DNA of 38,506 bases from JAAZMA01 sp036720245 (GTDB lineage Bacteria > Bacillota > Clostridia > Tissierellales > Tepidimicrobiaceae), in the NCBI GenBank assembly GCA_036720245.1, contig DAIMNI010000016.1, forward strand, positions 1-38,506, in the 5' to 3' direction. Position numbers and translations under genes: made by a program. Positions 32,941 through 38,506 of this stretch are shown in pieces; positions within the stretch are counted from its first letter, which is position 1, and each line of letters starts with the position of its first letter. The notes beneath the pieces were generated by a model. It saw only the letters and a program-made list of their open reading frames with translations, was not told the DNA's origin and ran no database searches.

Positions 32941-32967
32941 ACACTTTTACATAAAAAACATAGATTA
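32941..32967 (+). promoter_or_regulatory. Sigma-K-like promoter of the small Cys-rich gene
   Basis: AC (32941-32942), 16 bases, CATAGATTA (32959-32967) fits the known sigma-K pattern AC-N16-CATAnnnTA. An overlapping TATAAT (32966-32971) lacks a good -35, so a vegetative promoter is less likely. A mother-cell sporulation promoter is inferred. Confidence 0.45.
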
Positions 32968-33007
32968 TAATAGGGTTTGAAATATTATTAATTAGGAGGG
33001 CTCTGTT

Positions 33008-33154
33008 ATGACTGATACTCAATGTAAACGAGGTGGATTGTTTGGCGGTGGCGGAGGCTGTGGCTGCGGCATGGACGATTCCTTATTATTCTTCTTCTTA
33101 CTTTTAGTAGTTTTATTCTGTAGTTCAGATATGTTTGGAGGAGGTTGTCGCTAA
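33008..33154 (+). CDS. Small Cys/Gly-rich hydrophobic protein (paralogue of the one at 1591-1704)
   Basis: 48 residues: head MTDTQCKRGGLFGGGGGCGCGMDD, one hydrophobic segment SLLFFFLLLVVLFC, tail SSDMFGGGCR. GGAGGG lies about 10 bases before the ATG. It shares the hydrophobic core nearly residue for residue with the 37-residue protein at 1591-1704. Both genes end at hairpins with the same GGGGC/GCCCC core. With five Cys flanking a membrane segment it may cross-link in a spore coat or membrane layer. The function is unknown. Confidence 0.82.
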   Translation: MTDTQCKRGGLFGGGGGCGCGMDDSLLFFFLLLVVLFCSSDMFGGGCR

Positions 33155-33163
33155 ACTAGAAAT

Positions 33164-33189
33164 AAATCGGGGCTTTGCCCCGATTTTTT
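33164..33189 (+). terminator. Bidirectional intrinsic terminator
   Basis: The 10-bp stem AAATCGGGGC / GCCCCGATTT (33164-33173 and 33177-33186), TTT loop and a T-run on the plus strand; the minus strand continues into TTTATTTC. It lies between the convergent small Cys-rich gene and the ABC-F gene. Confidence 0.9.
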
Positions 33190-33190
33190 G

Positions 33191-35074
33191 TTACTTTTGT
33201 AGGTTCTCCCAATAAATAAATGTTTCTTCATATTCAATTTCAATTTGTTCTTTTTCTTTATAAAGTTCATATAATTTCTCAGCATCTGTATTATTTAAAC
33301 TCATTTCTTCTTTTACAAGATTTAAATTTTCTTCTAATAAATCCAGTTCTTTTTCTACTTCAGCTAATTTATATTGATTAATAGTTTTTTTCGTAGTTTT
33401 TATTTGAGTTTCCTTAGGTATTTTAATTTCTCTTTTAGTAGGAATTTCTACCTTTTCTTTTTGCCTCTCTTCTAGATAGTCTTCATAAGACATAGGATAT
33501 AGTTTTCCATTATAGTTTTCTATAACCAAAATTTTATTAGCTATTTTTCGTATAAAATATCGATCATGAGAAACAAACAAAATGGTACCTTTAAAATGAA
33601 ACAATATTTCTTCTAAGACTTCCCTTGAGTCAATATCTAAATGATTCGTCGGTTCATCTAAAATCATAAAATTAACATTTTCATAAATTAAGGAACACAA
33701 TTTAAGGCGACTTTTTTCCCCACCTGATAAATTGCTGATTTTTTTGTACACATCATCTTTAATAAACAGCATTTTTGCCAATTCAGATCTAGCTTCCCCT
33801 TCACTAACTAAATGCAAATCCATAAAATATTCTAATAAATTCATATCTTCATTTTCAAAGACAATATTTTGTGGCAAATACCCTACTTTAACACTTGCAC
33901 CTAGAGAAACTGTACCCCTATCAGCCTGAAGTTCTTCTAGAATTATTTTTAGCAAAGTAGTTTTTCCACTCCCATTTTCCCCCATTATACAAATATGGTC
34001 TTGATAAAAAACTGTGAAAGATAAATCTGTAAATAACTTTTTATCTCCAAAAGATTTGCTTAATTTATCTATCTTAAGGACAATTTTACCTGAACGCCTA
34101 GTATCTTGAGGAGATAATCTGATTTTTCGATTTTCCAAAACAGGACGATCTAATACCTCTAATTTTTCTAAACGCTTTTCAAGTTCTTTGGCACGTTTAT
34201 ACATTTTTTCACTATCTCTCATAGCTCCCCATATACGATAACGTTGAATTTGGTTTTCCATTTCCTTAACTTTCTTTTGATTATTCTCGTAGGCTTTATA
34301 TTCTAATAAAAATCGTCTCTCTTTCTCTATTGTATAATAGCTATAATTTCCATCATATACAGATGTACCTGTAGGGGTTAATTCTATGACTTTTTCTACT
34401 ACTTTATCTAGGAAATGTCTATCATGTGATATTACTAAAACAGTTCCTTTATAGCTCTGTAAAAAATCTTCTAACCATTCTATAGAACTAATGTCCAAAT
34501 GATTAGTTGGCTCATCCAATAAAAGTATATCAGGTTCTTCCAATAGAAGTCTTCCTAACATAACTCTAGTTTTTTCGCCGCCACTTAAATATTCAAAAGG
34601 CATTTTTCTATAACTATCTACTATATTTAATCCTTGACATATTTTATTAATATTAGTTTCAACTTCATAGCCACCTTGTAGTTCATATTTTTCTATTAAA
34701 TGTCCATAATCTTTCATTACCCTATCTAAGGCTTTTCCTTCTAATGTTTTTAACTGTTTTTCAAGCTCTTTCATTTTTCTTTTTAAATTATAGATATCAT
34801 CAAATGCTTCTTCAAGGATTTCTATAACAGTTGTATTTGGTTTACAGTTAAAAATTTGGTCTAAATAGCCAATTTTAGTCCCCTTTCTAAAATTAATACT
34901 ACCTCCTTCATAATTTTCAGCACCTATTAAAATCTTCATAATTGTGGTTTTCCCACAGCCATTTTGACCAATAAGTCCAACTTTTTCATTGCTTTTTAAT
35001 TCAATGGATATATTTTCAAATATCTTATTAGAACCGTAATATTTGCTTATATTGTTAACACTACATTCAATCAT
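33191..35074 (-). CDS. ABC-F family ATPase (ribosome-associated, YdiF/antibiotic-resistance type)
   Basis: 627 residues from the ATG at 35074 (AGAGAGG upstream with 9-base spacing; the TTG at 35083 abuts that site). Two ABC domains: Walker A GQNGCGKTT and GENGSGKTT, signatures LSGGEKTRVML and LSGGEKSRLKL, Walker B with LLLDEPTNHLD and MILDEPTNHLD. The charged linker between them (about 235-330) would reach into the ribosomal P/E site. A Lys/Glu-rich coiled-coil tail ends the protein. There are no membrane segments, so it is a translation factor, not a transporter. It may be housekeeping (YdiF-like) or a ribosome-protection resistance factor. The attenuator-like leader favours the latter. Confidence 0.9.
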   Translation of the reverse strand: MIECSVNNISKYYGSNKIFENISIELKSNEKVGLIGQNGCGKTTIMKILIGAENYEGGSINFRKGTKIGYLDQIFNCKPNTTVIEILEEAFDDIYNLKRKMKELEKQLKTLEGKALDRVMKDYGHLIEKYELQGGYEVETNINKICQGLNIVDSYRKMPFEYLSGGEKTRVMLGRLLLEEPDILLLDEPTNHLDISSIEWLEDFLQSYKGTVLVISHDRHFLDKVVEKVIELTPTGTSVYDGNYSYYTIEKERRFLLEYKAYENNQKKVKEMENQIQRYRIWGAMRDSEKMYKRAKELEKRLEKLEVLDRPVLENRKIRLSPQDTRRSGKIVLKIDKLSKSFGDKKLFTDLSFTVFYQDHICIMGENGSGKTTLLKIILEELQADRGTVSLGASVKVGYLPQNIVFENEDMNLLEYFMDLHLVSEGEARSELAKMLFIKDDVYKKISNLSGGEKSRLKLCSLIYENVNFMILDEPTNHLDIDSREVLEEILFHFKGTILFVSHDRYFIRKIANKILVIENYNGKLYPMSYEDYLEERQKEKVEIPTKREIKIPKETQIKTTKKTINQYKLAEVEKELDLLEENLNLVKEEMSLNNTDAEKLYELYKEKEQIEIEYEETFIYWENLQK

Positions 35075-35150
35075 AGTTTTCAACCTCTCTTATTTTTTAA
35101 TAAATAATGTTGCAAACGTCCCATACCCACCCATTACCATAAAAGTATAC

Positions 35151-35183
35151 AAAAAAACCCAAAGCCATAATTAGCTTTGGGTT
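35151..35183 (-). terminator. Intrinsic terminator in the leader of the ABC-F gene (candidate attenuator)
   Basis: Read on the minus strand, AACCCAAAGC / GCTTTGGGTT (35183-35174 and 35166-35157) has an 8-base loop and is followed by a run of seven T (35157-35151). It lies about 75 bases before the ABC-F start, with no clear promoter between. Expression of ABC-F would need read-through. Confidence 0.8.
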
Positions 35184-35203
35184 ATAATACAGATTAAAAT
35201 ATA

Positions 35204-35220
35204 TTGTCATCATATGACAA
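35204..35220 (-). promoter_or_regulatory. Small leader hairpin between leader ORF and terminator
   Basis: TTGTCAT / ATGACAA (35204-35210 and 35214-35220) with a 3-base loop, located between the stop codon of the leader ORF and the terminator stem. It may be part of an alternative fold. Confidence 0.45.
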
Positions 35221-35225
35221 ATATC

Positions 35226-35366
35226 TTAACAATAAAAATAAGAGTATTCCCTAATACTAATATGGTATTGCAACTTGAATCTATTTTTGGACGCACCTCT
35301 CCCGTAGACAGTTAAAATTCCATTCATTATAGATTCAAATTTAATCCATTTTAGTATTGTACTCAT
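35226..35366 (-). CDS. 46-codon leader ORF upstream of the ABC-F gene
   Basis: Starts at an ATG 8 bases after AAGAGG (complement at 35375-35380) and just downstream of the minus-strand promoter. The peptide begins MSTILKWIKFESIMNGILTV and ends REYSYFYC, with clustered Tyr/Phe codons near its end. It has no membrane segment and no family I recognise. Position, ribosome site and the following terminator suggest a regulatory leader whose translation controls read-through into ABC-F. A stand-alone small protein gene is the alternative. Confidence 0.5.
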   Translation of the reverse strand: MSTILKWIKFESIMNGILTVYGRGASKNRFKLQYHISIREYSYFYC

Positions 35367-35383
35367 TTTATAAACCTCTTTAT

Positions 35384-35399
35384 AGTTAAATATTTAACT
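35384..35399 (-). promoter_or_regulatory. Perfect palindrome at the ABC-F leader transcription start
   Basis: AGTTAAATATTTAACT is a 16-base perfect palindrome covering the expected +1 of the minus-strand promoter. A half of it, ATTTAACTT, recurs in the spacer of the divergent promoter (35524-35532). A dyad of this sort could bind a MarR/TetR-type regulator; no such gene is in the window. Confidence 0.55.
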
Positions 35400-35401
35400 T
35401 A

Positions 35402-35430
35402 ATTATATTAAATATGGCCTATTTAGTCAA
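35402..35430 (-). promoter_or_regulatory. Promoter of the leader ORF/ABC-F unit
   Basis: On the minus strand TTGACT (35430-35425), 17-base spacer, TATAAT (35407-35402). It lies in the 500-base divergent region 35084-35585, whose other contents are listed separately. Confidence 0.85.
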
Positions 35431-35460
35431 GGATTTGTTTTAGACTTTAAATTAATTTGG

Positions 35461-35511
35461 AAAATAATGGACTGCAAAAGGAACCGTCCTTTTGCATTAT
35501 TTTGTTTTTTT
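35461..35511 (+). terminator. Long hairpin with T-run between divergent promoters
   Basis: AAAATAAT / ATTATTTT (35461-35468 and 35496-35503) and inner GCAAAAGGA / TCCTTTTGC (35474-35482 and 35487-35495) form a 17-bp stem with a 5-base bulge, followed by GTTTTTTT. No plus-strand gene precedes it. It may act as an insulator between divergent units or belong to a family of intergenic palindromes. Confidence 0.6.
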
Positions 35512-35513
35512 CA

Positions 35514-35542
35514 TTGACAAGCCTATTTAACTTTGGTAATAT
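35514..35542 (+). promoter_or_regulatory. Promoter of the ABC-2 exporter operon
   Basis: TTGACA (35514-35519), 17-base spacer, TAATAT (35537-35542). The start would be near 35549, giving a leader of about 37 bases before the ATPase gene. Confidence 0.85.
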
Positions 35543-35585
35543 TCTGTATACGTCCAAAAATAGAACTTGAAGGGAGGTTTACAAT

Positions 35586-36566
35586 ATGCATATTGTAGCA
35601 GAGGATTTAAGTAAATCCTTTAAGATATCCAAAAGAAATCCCGGTATAGGTAATGCTTTCAAAAATCTTTTTCATAGGGAATACGAAACTATAAATGCTT
35701 TGGACAAGGTATCCTTTGAAATTGAGGAAGGAGAACTGGTAGGCTATATAGGGCCAAACGGAGCTGGAAAGTCTACTACAGTTAAAATACTAAGTGGAAT
35801 TCTTACTCCAGATTCAGGAAGTTGCCAAGTATTAGGGAAAGTCCCTTGGAAAGAAAGGGTAGAGCATGTAAGAAACATAGGGGTAGTATTTGGTCAGAGG
35901 ACTCAATTATGGTGGGACTTGCCTGTTATAGATTCTTTTGAACTTTTAAGGGATATATACAAAGTGCCATATAGTGAATATGAAAAAACTAAAAATGAAC
36001 TTGTAGAACGGCTAGATTTAAGTGATTTCATAAACACTCCCGTTAGACAATTAAGCCTTGGACAAAAAATGAGATGCGAATTAGCAGCATCATTACTTCA
36101 TTCTCCAGCTATACTATTCTTAGATGAACCTACAATTGGTCTTGATGCAGTATCAAAATTAGCTGTCCGTGAATTTATTAAAGAATTAAATCAAGAAAAA
36201 AAGACTACAGTTATACTTACCACCCATGATATGGACGATATTGAAACTCTATGCAGTAGAGTTATTGTCATTGGAAAGGGCCAAATTTTATCAGATAGTT
36301 CCCTTGACGAATTGAGAAAAAGAGTATCAAAAGAACGAAGATTGATTATTGAATTAGAAAACAATGGATTTAATCTTTCTATAAAGGGGGCATATTTAGT
36401 GAAATGGGAAGGCAATAGAGCCTTTATTAATTTTGACCCTGAAATAATTTCACCTGCAAAATTAATTGCCACTATATCCAATACTTATGAAATAAAAGAT
36501 GTATTCATTGAAAATCCTCCTATAGAAGAAACTATAGCTAATTTATATGAGGAGTTAAAAATATGA
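35586..36566 (+). CDS. ABC-2 transporter ATP-binding protein (COG4586-type)
   Basis: 326 residues. Walker A GPNGAGKST (about 58-66), Q-loop VVFGQRTQLWWDLP, signature LSLGQKMRCEL, Walker B ILFLDEPTIGLD, switch His in LTTHDMDD. The 80-residue C-terminal domain is typical of exporter ATPases. FGQRTQLWWDLP is diagnostic of the COG4586 group, which pairs with two ABC-2 permeases encoded downstream as here. GGGAGG precedes the ATG. It overlaps the next gene by four bases. Confidence 0.9.
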   Translation: MHIVAEDLSKSFKISKRNPGIGNAFKNLFHREYETINALDKVSFEIEEGELVGYIGPNGAGKSTTVKILSGILTPDSGSCQVLGKVPWKERVEHVRNIGVVFGQRTQLWWDLPVIDSFELLRDIYKVPYSEYEKTKNELVERLDLSDFINTPVRQLSLGQKMRCELAASLLHSPAILFLDEPTIGLDAVSKLAVREFIKELNQEKKTTVILTTHDMDDIETLCSRVIVIGKGQILSDSSLDELRKRVSKERRLIIELENNGFNLSIKGAYLVKWEGNRAFINFDPEIISPAKLIATISNTYEIKDVFIENPPIEETIANLYEELKI

Positions 36567-37366
36567 GAGCTTATCTGTCTATAATTAAAATCAGATTTAT
36601 TTTACTCCTTCAATATAGAATGGCTGCCATTGCAGGAGTATGTACTCAATTCTTTTTTGGAATGGTTCGGGTAATGGTTTTTTATGCTTTTTATAGTACA
36701 ACTACTAATAAAGCACCCTTAACTTATAGCCAAGCCATAACATATATATGGATAGGCCAGGCTCTGTTTAGTATGGTGCCTTGGAATGGAGATAGTGAGA
36801 TACAAAATTTGATTCGAACTGGGGATATTAGTTATGAATTATTAAGACCCATTAATCTATATGATCAATGGTTTTGTAGAGCCTTTGCTTTAAGGACTGC
36901 CCCTACTATTCTTCGAGCCATACCTATGTTTATAATAGCTTTATTTTTATTGCCCAAGGATTACGGAATGATGTTTCCACCTACTGTTAGCGCATTTATG
37001 GGATGGGTAATTACCATCTTCGGCGCTCTGATGATTTCTTGTACCATAACTAATATTATCAATATTTGTACCCTATGGTCTATATCTGGTGATGGGATTA
37101 CTAGATTATTATCAGCTATTGTAACTTTTTCATCAGGAATGATAGTTCCTCTTCCCCTTTTCCCAGATTGGCTTAAAAAAGTTTTAGAATTACTGCCTTT
37201 TAGTGGGTTAGTAGATATACCAATAAGATTTTATATTGGGGATATTCCTATTAATGAAATTCATAAGTATTTTATTTTCCAAATCACTTGGGCAATTATA
37301 TTATATATATTTGGGCAATGGCTGTTAAATAGAAAACTAAAAGATATTATAGTACAGGGGGGATAA
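36563..37366 (+). CDS. ABC-2 permease 1 (COG4587-type)
   Basis: 267 residues with about six hydrophobic segments. It starts in the ATGA overlap with the ATPase gene. Features of the COG4587 group include QYRMAAIAGVCTQFFFGMVRVM near the N-terminus, WIGQALFSMVPW, and RTGDISYELLRPINLYDQW between segments 2 and 3. It probably forms a heterodimeric exporter channel with the next protein. The substrate is unknown. Confidence 0.85.
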   Translation: MRAYLSIIKIRFILLLQYRMAAIAGVCTQFFFGMVRVMVFYAFYSTTTNKAPLTYSQAITYIWIGQALFSMVPWNGDSEIQNLIRTGDISYELLRPINLYDQWFCRAFALRTAPTILRAIPMFIIALFLLPKDYGMMFPPTVSAFMGWVITIFGALMISCTITNIINICTLWSISGDGITRLLSAIVTFSSGMIVPLPLFPDWLKKVLELLPFSGLVDIPIRFYIGDIPINEIHKYFIFQITWAIILYIFGQWLLNRKLKDIIVQGG

Positions 37367-37368
37367 AT

Positions 37369-38169
37369 ATGAGTGGATTTAGACTTTATTTTAGATATTT
37401 ATCTTTATGTATACAAAGCCAATTACAATATAGGGCTTCTTTTATAATGATGAGTATAGGGCACTTTTTAATAACATTTATAGACTTTTTAGGGATATGG
37501 GTTTTATTTGATAGGTTTGGAAACTTAAAAGGATTTACCTTTGAAGAAGCAGCTCTATTTTATGGAATGGTGCATATTGCTTTTGCAATAACAGAAGCTT
37601 GGGCTAGAGGTTTTGACACCTTTCCTAGATTAGTTAGAAATGGAGATTTCGATAGAATTCTTACAAGACCTAGAAATACAGTATTACAAATATTAGGCCA
37701 TGATTTTCAAATGATGCGAGTGGGAAGATTTCTTCAAGGACTTATAGTTTTACTTTGGGCTGCTTATAAATTGAATATAAAGTGGACCTTTGGTAAGATA
37801 ATGCTTCTAATATTTTCAATTATTAGCGGGAACTTATTATTTTCGGGACTTATTATACTTCAAGCTACATTATCTTTTTGGACTGTAGAGAGTTTGGAAA
37901 TAGTCAATTTATTTACCTATGGAGGTGTAGAAACAGCTCAGTATCCATTGTCTATATATAAATCTTGGTTCAGGAAAATATTTATATTTATAATTCCCTT
38001 AGCATGTATAAACTATTTTCCAGCTATGGCTATACTAGAAAAAAATGATCCACTAAAATCCCCAATATGGTTTCAATGGATATCACCTATTGCTGGGGTA
38101 ATATTTTTCCTCATTAGTCTTTGGGTTTGGAAGTTTGGAGTAAAGCATTATAAATCAACAGGAAGTTGA
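37369..38169 (+). CDS. ABC-2 permease 2 (COG3694-type)
   Basis: 266 residues, about six hydrophobic segments. It starts two bases after the previous stop, with GGGGGG 6 bases upstream of the ATG. The cytoplasmic loop RNGDFDRILTRPRNTVLQI mirrors the RTGDISYELLRP loop of its partner, and the fold ends with a conserved WKFGVKHYKSTGS tail. It is the third member of the ATPase-permease-permease exporter, which ends just before a palindrome. Confidence 0.85.
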   Translation: MSGFRLYFRYLSLCIQSQLQYRASFIMMSIGHFLITFIDFLGIWVLFDRFGNLKGFTFEEAALFYGMVHIAFAITEAWARGFDTFPRLVRNGDFDRILTRPRNTVLQILGHDFQMMRVGRFLQGLIVLLWAAYKLNIKWTFGKIMLLIFSIISGNLLFSGLIILQATLSFWTVESLEIVNLFTYGGVETAQYPLSIYKSWFRKIFIFIIPLACINYFPAMAILEKNDPLKSPIWFQWISPIAGVIFFLISLWVWKFGVKHYKSTGS

Positions 38170-38170
38170 T

Positions 38171-38193
38171 GTACTGGGGACAGTCCCCAGTGC
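38171..38193. repeat. Palindrome ACTGGGGA-CAG-TCCCCAGT between convergent genes
   Basis: The stem ACTGGGGA / TCCCCAGT (38173-38180 and 38184-38191) with loop CAG, extendable by a G-C pair and a wobble. It lies between convergent genes and could end transcription, although no long T-run follows. The 15-mer GTGCACTGGGGACAG at 13493-13507 is a half copy of the same repeat type. Confidence 0.7.
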
Positions 38194-38201
38194 ACTACAA
38201 T

Positions 38202-38506
38202 TTAACTTATAGCTTCCATAGGTCGATAAAGCTCTTGGGCATATTCGTTCAATCGACGTATTGTATTTCTCATATCACTTTCGGTTGTATATGGATTGAT
38301 TGCACAAATTCTTAAAACTTTTTTACCATCTAATTCTGTAGTAAAGACTCCTGCATACCCGCTATTAATAATTGCTTTAGAAATTTTCTGATTCAATTCA
38401 TCTGCCTGCTTTTGAGTGATGTCAGAAGGAGCAAAACGGAAGTTTACAATGGCAAGCTGAGCATGGGAAATAATCTCCCAATCTTTCTTCTTTTTCAATT
38501 CATCTT
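38202..38506 (-). CDS. C-terminal part of a PLP-dependent (group II) decarboxylase (runs off the window)
   Basis: About 101 residues, open to the right edge. The visible part (DWEIISHAQLAIVNFRFAPSDITQKQADELNQ, then GYAGVFTTELDGKKVLRICAINPYTTESDM) matches the small C-terminal domain of aromatic-amino-acid/diaminobutyrate-type pyridoxal decarboxylases. The substrate cannot be told without the PLP domain. It is convergent to the ABC-2 operon. Confidence 0.75.
   Translation of the reverse strand, partial: DELKKKKDWEIISHAQLAIVNFRFAPSDITQKQADELNQKISKAIINSGYAGVFTTELDGKKVLRICAINPYTTESDMRNTIRRLNEYAQELYRPMEAIS

Noticed and set aside
35109..35135. G-rich run (minus strand GGGTGGGTATGGG) before the ABC-F gene as a possible G-quadruplex
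   Set aside because: Only three GGG tracts in a row; a fourth is missing, so no canonical quadruplex forms.

Overview
The window is about 38.5 kb of AT-rich DNA (visibly near 30% GC) with strong GGAGG-type ribosome sites and near-consensus TTGACA/TATAAT promoters. It encodes a GerMN-domain lipoprotein and small Cys/hydrophobic proteins, one behind a sigma-K-like promoter. This fits an endospore-forming low-GC Firmicute of the class Clostridia, perhaps the Tissierellales; the order is a guess. No rRNA, complete tRNA, CRISPR array, prophage or transposase gene was found.

Layout. Positions 1-6000 hold the tail of an unknown gene, a minus-strand pair (zinc-ribbon membrane protein and membrane-anchored J-domain protein), several very small genes, a HAD phosphatase, a GerMN lipoprotein and a UvrD-like helicase. 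Positions 6100-8600 are a YtrA-type GntR repressor with its ABC transporter, broken by an assembly gap at 7118-7127. Positions 8600-13800 hold two inverted copies of a MITE-like repeat, a PAP2 phosphatase, a Zn/Cd-type P1B ATPase with an ArsR-type operator, a TPR protein and methionine aminopeptidase. Positions 13800-18612 hold a DIP1984-family protein, a structured non-coding stretch, an LrgA/LrgB pair, a DUF445 protein, an NhaC antiporter and a GNAT acetyltransferase.

Positions 18729-32918 are the centrepiece: one long plus-strand operon that looks like a peptidoglycan-fragment (muropeptide/amino-sugar) uptake and recycling system. A strong promoter with a TTGAAAT-AAA-ATTTCAA palindrome leads into a complete sugar ABC importer (binding lipoprotein, two permeases, ATPase). 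Next come an Amidase_3 MurNAc-L-Ala amidase without signal peptide, a beta-propeller protein without signal peptide, a BadF-family amino-sugar kinase, an RpiR/MurR regulator and MurQ etherase. A chitobiose-type PTS (IIB, IIC, IIA), a ChbG deacetylase, a glucose-type EIIA and an AmiE-like serine hydrolase, also without signal peptide, complete it. Each family is individually known. The unusual part is the combination of two importers with two apparently cytoplasmic amidases, which suggests that intact muropeptides are imported and dismantled inside the cell.

Positions 33000-38506 hold a second small Cys-rich protein (paralogue of the one at 1591-1704) and an ABC-F protein on the minus strand, preceded by a 46-codon leader ORF and an intrinsic terminator (candidate attenuator). 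Divergent to it lies a three-gene ABC-2 exporter, and the 3' end of a PLP-dependent decarboxylase lies at the right edge. The divergent intergenic region is bounded by a 14-bp inverted repeat.
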